From an uncultured Sphingomonadaceae bacterium (GTDB lineage Bacteria; Pseudomonadota; Alphaproteobacteria; Sphingomonadales; Sphingomonadaceae), in contig CANMGU010000002.1 of NCBI GenBank assembly GCA_947497455.1, forward strand, positions 652,506 through 716,505: a stretch of 64,000 nt of DNA, in the 5' to 3' direction. Position 1 is the first letter of the stretch, and every line of letters starts with the position of its first letter. The notes under the pieces were generated by a model. It ran no database searches and was not told the DNA's origin. It saw only the letters and a list, made by a program, of their open reading frames with translations. The translations under genes were made by a program, and so were the position numbers. Below are positions 27,869-36,159 of this stretch, in pieces.

Positions 27869-28711
27869 ATGACGGATGGGCGGGGCAGTTTTGATATTGG
27901 GGCAGCGCTCCAACGGATCGCCGATGCCTTGGAGCGTCTGTCCCCTTTACCTTCAAGCTCTGCCGATATCAGTTCTGGTCCCGCCTTTTATTGGGCCGGC
28001 GATACCATTCAGGTGATTGAAAATTTTGCTCCGATCGCACTGGATTTGTTGACCGGGATTGATGATCAAAAAGCACGGTTACTGGAGAACAGCAAACGTC
28101 TCGCGAGCGGTTTCGCCGCGCATGATGTCTTGTTGTGGGGATCGCGCGGGATGGGCAAGTCTGCTCTCGCCAAGTCAGTGATCCGCGAAATGCATGAGGC
28201 GAGGACAGACATCGCAATGGTCGAGGCAAGCGCCGACATGCTCGAAACTCTGCCTGATCTGTTCGCAATTCTCGGCAAGACTAATCGTGCGTTTGTTCTG
28301 TTCATTGACGATATCGGTTTCGAAGAGGACAGTGCTGCTCCTCGGCTGTTGCGGTCGATGCTGGAAGGCGGCGCGGCGGCGCGGCCGGCTAATGTGCGGC
28401 TTTATGTGACATCAAACCGGCGGCATATTGTTCCGCGGCACATGGCGGAGCAGGACGATCCGATCAATCCGCGCGACGTGATCGATGACAAGCTGGCGCT
28501 TTCGGATCGCTTTGGTTTGCGGCTGGGTTTCCATGCCGCTTCGCAAGAAGACTATCTGGCCATGATCAGCCGCTATACAGAAGTGCATGCACTCGAATTT
28601 GACCGTGAAGACGCACTCTTATGGGCTAAACAGCGGGGTAGTCGATCAGGCCGGGTTGCCTGGCAATATGTTGTCGAGCTTGCCGGGCGTGCCGGCAAAC
28701 CAATCGCGTAG
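27869..28711 (+). CDS. DUF815 AAA-type ATP-binding protein
   Basis: A 280-residue protein with a Walker A motif GSRGMGKSALAKS near residue 92 and Walker B region FVLFIDDIGFEE near residue 150, then LYVTSNRRHIVPRHM, which is typical of DUF815 P-loop ATPases. The family is widespread but its role is not established; the ATPase core resembles AAA+ loaders. It is read together with the preceding acyl-CoA dehydrogenase (one-base spacing), which more likely reflects shared transcription than a joint pathway. Confidence 0.9.
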   Translation: MTDGRGSFDIGAALQRIADALERLSPLPSSSADISSGPAFYWAGDTIQVIENFAPIALDLLTGIDDQKARLLENSKRLASGFAAHDVLLWGSRGMGKSALAKSVIREMHEARTDIAMVEASADMLETLPDLFAILGKTNRAFVLFIDDIGFEEDSAAPRLLRSMLEGGAAARPANVRLYVTSNRRHIVPRHMAEQDDPINPRDVIDDKLALSDRFGLRLGFHAASQEDYLAMISRYTEVHALEFDREDALLWAKQRGSRSGRVAWQYVVELAGRAGKPIA

Positions 28712-28712
28712 C

Positions 28713-30068
28713 CTATTCCGCTTCGGCGCTCGGTTTTGTCGCACCCGGTTTTGAAACCCGCCAGATAATGCCGCCGACATCATCACTCACCAACAGAGCA
28801 CCGGTCTGGTCAAACTCCACCATCGTGGGTCGACCGCGGGCCTTTTCGTCATCATCAATAAAGCCGCCCAGAACCATTTTCGGCTTGCCCTTAGGTTTGC
28901 CTTTTTCGTCAAAGTCCACATAGACGACATCATAACCGGACAACGGTTTCCGGTTCCACGAACCATGTCTTGCGACAACGGCACCGCTGTCAAACGGCGC
29001 GCCCAAAGCTTCGCCATTGGAAAAGGCCAGTCCGAGCGGTGCGACATGGGCGCCAAGGCCATAATCAGGTCGCCGCTCATATTGACGATGATCAAGATTT
29101 TTCGGTTCAACCCGCGGGTCAACATGACCGCGCCAGAAATGCCAAGGCCAGCCATAATGAGAAGCAAATACGACTTCAGTCAGATAGTCTGGCACCATAT
29201 CGCTGCCGAGCATGTCCCGTTCATTGACCACTGTCCAAAGTCGGCCCGAGACCGGTTCATAGGCGAGGCCGACGGGGTTGCGCAGGCCATCTGAGTAAAC
29301 AATCTTGTCATTGGTCGCCAGTTCGACACGCAGAACAGCGGCACGCTCATTCTCGGTATCCATTCCGTTCTCGCCGATATTGCTGTTCGATCCGACAGCG
29401 ATAAACAGATATTTGCCATCAGGGCTGGCAACCAGATTGCGGGTCCAATGATTATTTGGTGCCTTGGCATTTAGATTTGCCACCTTGCGGCCCTCGGCCG
29501 TGATTTTCGTATCGCCGACGGTATAAGGATAGGCCACCACGTCATTGGTGTTTGCGACATAAAGCGTGTCCTCAACCAAAGCCATGCCAAATGGAGAATT
29601 GAGATTTTCAAGCAGGGCAAATTTCTCGTCTACCTTGCCATCAGCATTGCTGTCACGCAGCAGGCTGATGCGATTGGCTGAAGGCGTTCCGGCACCGGCT
29701 TTGCCCATCAGGTTCCGCATGATCCAACCTTCTATGCCTTTATTGGTGCGTGGCGGGCTGTTGGTTTCAGCAACCAGTATGTCGCCATTGGGCAAGCGCA
29801 GCATGGAGCGCGGATGGTCCAGTCCTTCGGCAAAACGTTCGACAGTCAGTCCTTCGGCAGCCACTGGACCTTCGCCCGACTTCCAGGGATCGGCTTCGGC
29901 GATATTGATGGTCGGAAAATTTTCTTTGCGTACGTTGGTGATCTCGGGTTGCACGCCGGTTGTTGCTTCCAAGGGCAAACGGGCCGTATCGCCGCGCGTG
30001 ACATAATAGCCAGCGCCAATCGCGATCAGGATGATCAGTATCGTTACATTGCGGATATGTTTTAGCAT
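28713..30068 (-). CDS. PQQ-dependent sugar (sorbosone-type) dehydrogenase
   Basis: A 451-residue protein with an N-terminal membrane anchor or signal (residues 7-23). The body is a six-bladed propeller like soluble glucose/sorbosone dehydrogenases: HPRSMLRLPNGDILVAET, NSPFGMAL, HWTRNLVASPDGKYLF, GLRNPVGLAYEP, GWPWHFWRGH, HVAPLGLAFS, ARHGSWNRKPLSGYDV. It acts in the periplasm on a sugar or related alcohol with PQQ. The frame stays open 13 codons further, but the start at 30068 gives a normal anchor. It converges on DUF815 with one base between stops. The substrate and PQQ supply are not shown here. Confidence 0.85.
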   Translation of the reverse strand: MLKHIRNVTILIILIAIGAGYYVTRGDTARLPLEATTGVQPEITNVRKENFPTINIAEADPWKSGEGPVAAEGLTVERFAEGLDHPRSMLRLPNGDILVAETNSPPRTNKGIEGWIMRNLMGKAGAGTPSANRISLLRDSNADGKVDEKFALLENLNSPFGMALVEDTLYVANTNDVVAYPYTVGDTKITAEGRKVANLNAKAPNNHWTRNLVASPDGKYLFIAVGSNSNIGENGMDTENERAAVLRVELATNDKIVYSDGLRNPVGLAYEPVSGRLWTVVNERDMLGSDMVPDYLTEVVFASHYGWPWHFWRGHVDPRVEPKNLDHRQYERRPDYGLGAHVAPLGLAFSNGEALGAPFDSGAVVARHGSWNRKPLSGYDVVYVDFDEKGKPKGKPKMVLGGFIDDDEKARGRPTMVEFDQTGALLVSDDVGGIIWRVSKPGATKPSAEAE

Positions 30069-30140
30069 GTGCCAACAATAGGAAGCACGGCGTCCGATGA
30101 CAAGCATGCTGTCAGCATCACCGTTCTCGCCGAGTTCAAT

Positions 30141-30323
30141 CTAACGATCAAAATACCAGACTGCGACGGCGATTGCAGCACCGCTTGCCAGTCCCACCAG
30201 AAACCCGATGGACGGCTGTCCGAGAAAGCCACCAATAATGGCGCCAGCGATACATCCCGCCGCAATGAAAAAACCACCAGCGCTTTTGTTTGAACCCCTT
30301 TGCGGGTCGGAGCTTTCTGCCAT
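30141..30323 (-). CDS. Small two-helix membrane protein
   Basis: A 60-residue protein starting at 30323 after an AAGGGA site. A polar Ser/Asn-rich N-terminus is followed by two glycine-rich hydrophobic segments (about 18-36 and 38-57) and a short end W-Y-F-D-R. No family is recognised. The glycine spacing resembles glycine-zipper membrane proteins. It lies 72 bases upstream of the sugar dehydrogenase on the same strand and could share its transcript. Confidence 0.55.
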   Translation of the reverse strand: MAESSDPQRGSNKSAGGFFIAAGCIAGAIIGGFLGQPSIGFLVGLASGAAIAVAVWYFDR

Positions 30324-30531
30324 CACGGGTTCCCTTCGATAGTCCGTTTCATGCGACAATATGGCGGCCCCATGCCATGCTTGGCGGTGAATGGCCAGAA
30401 CAGTCTCGTTACCAAAAAGTAAGCTTTCGTTCACCATTGCTTTTGACGGAATTTCCATTCCTGATCGCTATTACCTGTGATTGCACAACGCGGCACGAGA
30501 AGGCCGTTTTCAATAAGCACAGGAGCCTGTT

Positions 30532-30741
30532 TTGCAACTACCCGTATTTATAGACTCCACCAATTTTTCCGATGCCGAACACCTGATCACCAATTTCGGT
30601 GAAGAAGCGGGATTGGAAGCTGCAAACCGGGCGGACAAAAGCCGGTCTGTCGGTAATCATCTGCACTATTGCAAATGGCGCCAGGTTGAACGGCTATGCG
30701 TATTGCTATCGATCGATCAATCCATCGGAACAGTGCACTAA
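30532..30741 (+). CDS. Small conserved-looking protein with TTG start
   Basis: A 69-residue soluble protein. The start is TTG at 30532, chosen because AGGAG (30521-30525) lies six bases before it. Charged and aromatic pattern (EEAGLEAANRADKSRSVGN, then HLHYCKWRQVERLCVLLS and I-G-T-V-H at the end) looks like a real folded protein and is similar in my recollection to unnamed sphingomonad proteins of the same length. The H-x-x-x-C-x-W-R-Q motif may be structural or bind metal; no function is claimed. It converges with the GIN-domain gene. Confidence 0.6.
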   Translation: MQLPVFIDSTNFSDAEHLITNFGEEAGLEAANRADKSRSVGNHLHYCKWRQVERLCVLLSIDQSIGTVH

Positions 30742-30762
30742 ACCACTGATATTAAAAGGCAA

Positions 30763-31470
30763 TCAGCGTTTTGGATCGCAGATAATTTGCGCGGATCCGC
30801 CGGATTTTACACTGCAATTGGGGCGGCCATCAATCTGGATTTTGCCGGTACCGCTGTTGGAAATATTTGCTTCCCTTTCAACGAAGATATGGCTGCTGGC
30901 GGGCCCGCGCTGAACGAGTTCCAATGTCTCGAGCGTTAGCTGCGATCCGTCAAATATGCTGGAACCCAGCAGTTGGATAGTGCCCTTTTTCGCCTCGCCG
31001 GCCATGACAATTTGCCCGCCGCCGTTCATCGCTACATTGAGCGTATCGCCTTCGACATCATTAATTGTCAGCACGCCAAAGCCGGTTAATCTGGCGCGGG
31101 GGTCACGGCCTCCCAGTTTGTCGAGGGATACAGTGCCAGATCCCGAATGGGTTATCGTTTTAACAACATAGGTGCTGAGCGTGACCGTAACCGGTTCTTC
31201 TGCCGAGAAACGGCTATTGTCTCCGCTAAAGGGTTTGACTGAGACAATTAGTTGGCCGCCATTTCTGCGTAGTAAGACGCGGTCCAATATTTCCCGGTTT
31301 TCGGCTTCCGCGCTGGCAGATACACCGCGATCGGTGGTGATGAATACATTGACGCTGCCGAGAATGCGGATGTCTTCAAAGCTGGAGATAGAAAAATTGC
31401 GTTCCGCCGCCTTTGCCGGGGTGACGATCGCGACAAAGCTGAGCAACAAAAAGACATAGAGGTTTTTCAT
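30763..31470 (-). CDS. GIN-domain (DUF2807) exported protein
   Basis: A 235-residue protein. Start 31470 gives a clean signal peptide (MKNLYVFLLLSFVAIVTPAKA); the open frame runs further upstream without coding signs. The mature protein is a beta-helix of about 20-residue rungs (HSGSGTVSLDKLGG, MNGGGQIVMAGEA, NSGTGKIQIDG) typical of the head GIN domain, DUF2807. Two Cys near the end (PNCSVKSGG and IICDPKR) probably form a disulfide. Its ATG overlaps the methyltransferase stop (ATGA), so translation is coupled. A larger relative lies at 32410-33147. The role is probably envelope adhesion or scaffolding; not proven. Confidence 0.82.
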   Translation of the reverse strand: MKNLYVFLLLSFVAIVTPAKAAERNFSISSFEDIRILGSVNVFITTDRGVSASAEAENREILDRVLLRRNGGQLIVSVKPFSGDNSRFSAEEPVTVTLSTYVVKTITHSGSGTVSLDKLGGRDPRARLTGFGVLTINDVEGDTLNVAMNGGGQIVMAGEAKKGTIQLLGSSIFDGSQLTLETLELVQRGPASSHIFVEREANISNSGTGKIQIDGRPNCSVKSGGSAQIICDPKR

Positions 31471-32090
31471 AACGGCCTTGCTTCTCCAAATTCCATCCAG
31501 CCCAGCCATCTGGGCGTTTTCGGGGCATAGTGCCCGCCTGCATCCTCTAGCGCAAAACCTTCTGCCGCGAACAGTTTCGAGACCGGGCGATGCAAATGAC
31601 AGCCACCGGCAATATGTTTCCATACAGGTTCGATTCGCTGCTGCCATTTTTCCGGGCCTTTGTCCGGCGCGCGTCCATGTTCCAGGAACAGGATTTTGCC
31701 GCCGGGTTTCAACACCCTGCGCATTTCTTTCAGGACTTGTTTACCTTCCTGAACTGAACAAAGAGTAAAGGTGGTCAGCACAGTATCAAAACTGTCGTCC
31801 GCAAAAGGCATGGCTTCACCGACGCCGTCCAATATGTCCATGTCAAAGCCAAGTGTGCTGGCTTCTTGCCGTGTATAGTCAAGCAGTTCGGCGGACGGAT
31901 CGAGTCCGGTCAGTTTGTCGACTTTCGACCGATCATAAAATTGCAGGTTGATACCGCCGCCGCAGCCGAGTTCCAGCACCTCACCGTCGGCTTTCGGGAC
32001 AATTTCGCTGCGATCCTTCATCACTGCGGGTTGTGAGCAGGCAAATTTGATCAGCCGCGGAACGGCGTGTTTTTCCCAGAAATTAGGCAT
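31467..32090 (-). CDS. Class I SAM-dependent methyltransferase
   Basis: A 207-residue methyltransferase of the UbiE/Methyltransf_11 type: motif I VLELGCGGGINLQFY, an acidic ribose contact G-L-D-P-S-A-E-L-L, motif PFADDSFDTVLTTFTLCS and L-K-P-G-G-K-I-L-F-L-E-H. Relatives include phospholipid N-methyltransferases and methyltransferase-like 7 proteins (the F-L-E-H-G pattern), so a lipid or small hydrophobic thiol substrate is possible. The start at 32090 has a GGAG site; in-frame upstream codons are less likely. It overlaps the downstream GIN gene by four bases. Confidence 0.88.
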   Translation of the reverse strand: MPNFWEKHAVPRLIKFACSQPAVMKDRSEIVPKADGEVLELGCGGGINLQFYDRSKVDKLTGLDPSAELLDYTRQEASTLGFDMDILDGVGEAMPFADDSFDTVLTTFTLCSVQEGKQVLKEMRRVLKPGGKILFLEHGRAPDKGPEKWQQRIEPVWKHIAGGCHLHRPVSKLFAAEGFALEDAGGHYAPKTPRWLGWMEFGEARPL

Positions 32091-32409
32091 GGATCGATAC
32101 TCCACAAAAGTGTCGGGCGCGATTGTACATTCCGGACTGCGATAACATCCCAAAGTTCACACAATTCACACGCTCTTTCTGGAACAGGGGCAGACCTTTA
32201 AAGATCACACATGTCACATGGTCTTTTGCGCGGACGAGCGGCAGTGCCGGTTCCGCTGCCCGGATATTCTGATATCTGCGCTGAAATTTCTGCCCTGTCA
32301 TCGTTACCCCCTCCCGAAAAGTAAGGATGACAGGTTAGCAGAAGGCGCTGACCGTAGGAAAGTGAAATCAGCGACCCAATAATGGACTGTGGAAGCCGGC
32401 TGCCAAATT
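32091..32409. other. 319-bp gap between methyltransferase and GIN lipoprotein genes
   Basis: No well-supported gene. On the minus strand an ATG at 32301 follows a strong GGAGGGGG site and opens 72 codons that run to 32083, into the methyltransferase start. The N-terminal part (KFQRRYQNIRAAEPALPLVR) looks protein-like but the rest does not, so it may be a small leader peptide or chance. The promoter of the methyltransferase-GIN pair should lie here. Confidence 0.4.
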
Positions 32410-33147
32410 CTATCCGCAGTTAACCTTGCCGGATCCTGGTGTCTTGCTCGTGCATTCAGCTTTGCCGTGGACTCTAATATCGCCGGAGCCGGCGACTTTG
32501 GCATCGACAGTGCCGTCCGAAGACATGGTCACATCGCCGCTACCTGCAATCTTGATTGTCGCCGTGTCTGCTTTCAATGCCTTGGCATCGACGTCGCCTG
32601 AGCCAGCTATAGATATTTTGGCCGAATCAGCGGTGCCGGCCATTTCTACATTACCGGAACCGGCAATCTTGGTGCTAAGCGACTGGGTCGCCATTTCCGC
32701 CACGGCGACATTGCCGGACCCCGCAACACTGATAGCCGCACTGTCACTGTTCATCTTATCGACCTGCATATCGCCTGACCCAGCCAGCTTGGCACTTTTA
32801 AGAGACGGGGCGCTTACATAGATAGTCACGCGATCAGAACCGCCGCTCCAGATACCTGTACCTTCGCGGCCAATTTTTAGTTGGCTTCCGCTGAGCTTGT
32901 AGCGCAGCTGTTCCACCGCATCCGCATCGCCTTCAGCCCGGATTGCGAAATCCGAGTCGGTGGTGAAGACAACATTGTCTGGCCCCGCCAGTGTAACGCC
33001 ATCAAATTCGCCGGGGTCGGTATCTGTCGAGCTTATGGTTTTCCCGTCAGAAAAGCTGCTCACGCTAGCATTGCCAACCGCCTCGGCGATAGAACCCTCG
33101 CAAGCTGTAAGTGCGAGCAGGGGAACGGCGAACAAAAGTTTTTTCAT
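32410..33147 (-). CDS. GIN-domain (DUF2807) lipoprotein with six AGSG rungs
   Basis: A 245-residue protein beginning at 33147 after a GGAGGG site. The lipoprotein signal ends L-T-A-C near residue 16. After a linker, a DUF2807 domain contains the motif A-G-S-G-(D/N) six times at 18-20 residue spacing, ending with a seventh, P-G-S-G-K, and C-x-S-K-T-P-G-S-G-K-V-N-C-G, where two Cys can close the beta-helix. Each motif marks one turn of a right-handed beta solenoid. The upstream paralogue at 30763 has the same fold but less regular turns. It is anchored in the outer membrane or on the periplasmic face; ligand unknown. Confidence 0.85.
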   Translation of the reverse strand: MKKLLFAVPLLALTACEGSIAEAVGNASVSSFSDGKTISSTDTDPGEFDGVTLAGPDNVVFTTDSDFAIRAEGDADAVEQLRYKLSGSQLKIGREGTGIWSGGSDRVTIYVSAPSLKSAKLAGSGDMQVDKMNSDSAAISVAGSGNVAVAEMATQSLSTKIAGSGNVEMAGTADSAKISIAGSGDVDAKALKADTATIKIAGSGDVTMSSDGTVDAKVAGSGDIRVHGKAECTSKTPGSGKVNCG

Positions 33148-33255
33148 GAAATCCCTCCAGTGTGTATTGTCATAGTAATACAGCAAGGTGGACTTGATAG
33201 CAAGACTCTAGTGGCAGGAAAAACCTCTGGCTTTCATGATGTTATCGTTATGGAG

Positions 33256-34089
33256 CTATTTTGGTGGTTGCCGTACAGCCAATATATCGCAAGGCAGATA
33301 GGTGATCAGCGCGCGGGCCATGCTACCCATCATGTTGGCTCGGAATCCACCGGTTCCATGTGTGCCGATCACGCCGAGATCGGTGTGGCGGTTGTTCAAT
33401 GCTTGCTGGACGACGCTGCACGTATCGCCATATTCCACGCTATAGGTTAGGTTTTTCCGGGCTTCCGCTGATATTTTGAGATTTTCGATAAATTTCGTGA
33501 TCTGCAGATGCTGTTCGGTCCTGAATTCTTCGGTTGCCGTTTCGGAATGCAGAAAGCCTTCAAACGGGACATGAAAAGCATTGATGATATGCGCTTGCAA
33601 TTCGGGAAACAGGGCGCAACCGCGTTCAATCGCATAGCCTGACGGTGACGAAAAGTCGCTCGCCGCAACCAGCCGTTTATAAAATGTGGTCGCTCGGTTT
33701 TTGGCAATCAGCACAGGTAGCGGGCTGTGATGGATGATCCGCTCCAGCTGTGTGCCCATGACAAGATCGCCAAGCCTGCCGATGCGTGCGACGCCAGCGA
33801 CGATCAGCGCCGCTTTGCGGGCTTCGGCATGCTCGATAATCTGGCTCACCACATCGCCGCGTTCGATGATAATGTCGCCTTTGATGTCATAGCTGTCGAG
33901 ATCCAGTTCGATTTCTGCCATCGCCGCATCCACTGCAGCACTGTCGTGCCGCCCTTTTTCAAGCACATGAAACACGACCAGCTTGGCGTTTGTGGCCTTT
34001 GCCAGCTGAATCGCTCGATCCATTGGTCGGTCACCGCGTGCGGTGAGGTCAGTGGTGAGGAATATCGTCTGGTCAGATGGGTTTGACAT
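33256..34089 (-). CDS. Tandem universal stress protein
   Basis: A 277-residue protein made of two UspA domains. Domain 1 (about 5-135) keeps L-I-V-A-G-V-A-R-I-G-R and the end S-P-L-P-V-L-I-A. Domain 2 (about 143-275) has the ATP-binding pattern GTHGTGGFRANMMGS followed by P-C-D-I-L-A-V-R, so nucleotide binding is likely in domain 2 and weaker in domain 1. Start 34089 (ATG) is preferred to an in-frame TTG at 34107. A perfect direct repeat lies 30 bases upstream. The CPA2 antiporter is read in the same direction 137 bases upstream, a pairing seen in other bacteria. Confidence 0.92.
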   Translation of the reverse strand: MSNPSDQTIFLTTDLTARGDRPMDRAIQLAKATNAKLVVFHVLEKGRHDSAAVDAAMAEIELDLDSYDIKGDIIIERGDVVSQIIEHAEARKAALIVAGVARIGRLGDLVMGTQLERIIHHSPLPVLIAKNRATTFYKRLVAASDFSSPSGYAIERGCALFPELQAHIINAFHVPFEGFLHSETATEEFRTEQHLQITKFIENLKISAEARKNLTYSVEYGDTCSVVQQALNNRHTDLGVIGTHGTGGFRANMMGSMARALITYLPCDILAVRQPPK

Positions 34090-34118
34090 AGGGGATAAGT
34101 CTTTCAAAAGATTACAAT

Positions 34119-34135
34119 ATGTAAAGCGATGTAAA
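34119..34135 (-). promoter_or_regulatory. Direct repeat upstream of the universal stress gene
   Basis: ATGTAAA at 34119-34125 is repeated exactly at 34129-34135, ten base pairs apart, one helical turn. Read on the coding strand it is TTTACAT-CGC-TTTACAT, 30 bases before the start codon. It fits a response-regulator type binding site or a site overlapping the promoter. Confidence 0.45.
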
Positions 34136-34225
34136 TCTCAGTATCATGAGCATAGGCAGATTGTTAAATCGATTGATGGCGCGCCTTTTCATAGGGTGCG
34201 TCTATTCAGCCATCATGTTCCGCTA

Positions 34226-35950
34226 CTATTCTTGCGTTTTATCAGTCTGCCAGGTCCGCTGGTCATCTACGATGGCGCGGGCGGCCTCCTGCGGAAAGCC
34301 GATATTGCTGAGCAGTTGTTCGCACAGTTCCAGGCTGGCTTCGACCGTTTCGGGCACGGCGCTTTTTGCTCCGCTGGCACGCAGATTCTCGGCATGGCTG
34401 ACATCGCAGGCCCGCGCGATTATCGGGACGTGCGGCCAGTGCTGATGCACGGCCTTGATCACATGTTCCGCCGACTCCGGAACATCCATGGTGGTTGCAA
34501 AGGCGGCTGCTCTTTCGATGCCAAGATGCTTGAGCAGATCCGGCTGGCTGGCATCCCCAAAATAGACTGCCGCGCCTTTTGCGCGCTCGGCGGCGACAAG
34601 ATCAGGATCGCTATCGATGGCGACATAGGGAATGCGCTGTTCTTCGAGCAGCTGTGCCAGCAAACGGCCAACCCGGCCAAAGCCGCCGATAATGACGGGA
34701 TGTTCGTCGTCCACGTTCACCTTCATATCGCCATTATCGGTATTGCGGTGCCGCAAAGTCGCTCCAACCCGTCGTCCCGCTATTGCGAGTAGCGGAGTGA
34801 GAAACATGGTCACGATGACAACCAGCAACATGAATTGCGCGGTATCGGGATCAAGCAGGGTAAAGGATAAAGCAGCCGCGATCACGACAAAGGCAAATTC
34901 CCCGCCTTGGCTCATCAAAATCGCCGTCTCTGCCGCAACATCTTTGGGCAGGCGAAAGGCGCGGGCGAGGGCAAAGAGAATGAGGGCCTTGATCGACAGC
35001 AGGCCCAAAGCCGACAACAACACCCATTGGATATCCGCCCAGACCGCAAGAATGTCGAGACTCATCCCGACCGAGATGAAGAACAGGCCAAGCAAGAGGC
35101 CTTTAAACGGTTCAATGTCACTGGCGATCTGATGACGATATTCGGTTCCGGCGAATAGCAGCCCGGCGAGAAACGCGCCGAGTGCCATGGACAGGCCGGC
35201 CAGAGCGGTCAGTGCTGCGGTAATGAGCACCAGCAGGATCACCGCCGCCATAAAGACTTCGCGGCTGCCAGTGCCACCGACAAAGCGCAGGAAGGGGCGT
35301 ACGGCAATGCGGCCAACGAGGAAAATCAGCGCAATGACGAGGCCTGCTTCACCAATGGCTTTGAGCGCCGCAATGGCAAGCGAACCTTCAACTGTGGCAC
35401 CGGCAATGCCGACGAAAAATAATATCGGCACGACGGCAAGATCTTGAAGCAGCAGTACGCCGAAACTGGCGCGACCAGCCGGTGCACTGAGCCGCCGCGT
35501 CTCGGTTAGCAACTGCATCACCAGTGCCGTGGACGAGAGCGCTAGACACAGGCCGAATATTGCCGCTGCGACAAGAGAATTGCCAAAGAGATAGGCGATC
35601 ACACCGATGACCAGAGCGCTGATCGTGACCTGCGCCGTGCCAAAGCCGAAGACGAGACGCCGCATGCCCCATAGTTGCGCGATCGACAATTCCAGACCGA
35701 TGGTGAAGAGCAGGAAGATAACCCCCAGCTCGGCAAAACGGCGGACGCCTTCTACATCGGCGATGACCATGAGTTCCAGCACCGGCGTTTCACCAACCAG
35801 TCGTCCGACACCATATGGCCCGATGACCAGGCCGACAAACAGAAAGCCGAGCACCGCACTGATCCCGGCTTTGCGGACCAATGGCACGACCAATCCGGCG
35901 GCGACCAGGAAGATGATGGTTTCCCGAAGATAGGGTATTTCAGGATGCAC
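34226..35950 (-). CDS. CPA2 monovalent cation:proton antiporter (KefB/KefC type) with RCK domain
   Basis: A 574-residue protein. Residues 1-385 are a Na+/H+ exchanger-type domain of about 12 helices, including LGVIFLLFTIGLELS and ALSSTALVMQLL. Residues near 415-530 are a TrkA-N/RCK nucleotide-binding domain: VIIGGFGRVGRLLAQLLEEQ with D-S-D-P-D after it. This is the KefB/KefC architecture of potassium-proton antiporters; KefC proper is gated by glutathione adducts. The C-terminal 40 residues are extra. It is divergent from the VOC gene across a 209-bp region holding an FNR-type box. Confidence 0.93.
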   Translation of the reverse strand: MHPEIPYLRETIIFLVAAGLVVPLVRKAGISAVLGFLFVGLVIGPYGVGRLVGETPVLELMVIADVEGVRRFAELGVIFLLFTIGLELSIAQLWGMRRLVFGFGTAQVTISALVIGVIAYLFGNSLVAAAIFGLCLALSSTALVMQLLTETRRLSAPAGRASFGVLLLQDLAVVPILFFVGIAGATVEGSLAIAALKAIGEAGLVIALIFLVGRIAVRPFLRFVGGTGSREVFMAAVILLVLITAALTALAGLSMALGAFLAGLLFAGTEYRHQIASDIEPFKGLLLGLFFISVGMSLDILAVWADIQWVLLSALGLLSIKALILFALARAFRLPKDVAAETAILMSQGGEFAFVVIAAALSFTLLDPDTAQFMLLVVIVTMFLTPLLAIAGRRVGATLRHRNTDNGDMKVNVDDEHPVIIGGFGRVGRLLAQLLEEQRIPYVAIDSDPDLVAAERAKGAAVYFGDASQPDLLKHLGIERAAAFATTMDVPESAEHVIKAVHQHWPHVPIIARACDVSHAENLRASGAKSAVPETVEASLELCEQLLSNIGFPQEAARAIVDDQRTWQTDKTQE

Positions 35951-36086
35951 GGTCAGGCCTCTGCTAAAATGCTATGGGTCTGCATGGGCGGATGGTATGC
36001 GCCCTTTCCCGGCGTTTCAAGACTATTGCGGCTGTTCAGACGAAGGTGATGAGCAGAGCGTCTATCAGCAAATTTCAGACGGAGGA

Positions 36087-36100
36087 TTGATCTGGATCAA
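36087..36100. promoter_or_regulatory. Perfect FNR/FixK-type box
   Basis: TTGATCTGGATCAA equals TTGAT-N4-ATCAA, the consensus bound by FNR, FixK and Anr proteins of alphaproteobacteria. It is centred about 66 bases before the VOC start at 36160 and about 143 bases before the CPA2 start on the opposite strand. The perfect match in a non-coding gap supports oxygen-linked control of one or both genes. Confidence 0.7.
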
Positions 36101-36159
36101 GAGCCAGCAGACCGGTCTGTGCGATGGCTTGCATCCCATAATATTGAGAGGAGCGAGCC

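Noticed and set aside
32083..32301. 72-residue minus-strand protein with a strong GGAGGGGG site
   Set aside because: It overlaps the methyltransferase start and most of its sequence lacks protein-like character; described only within the gap entry.
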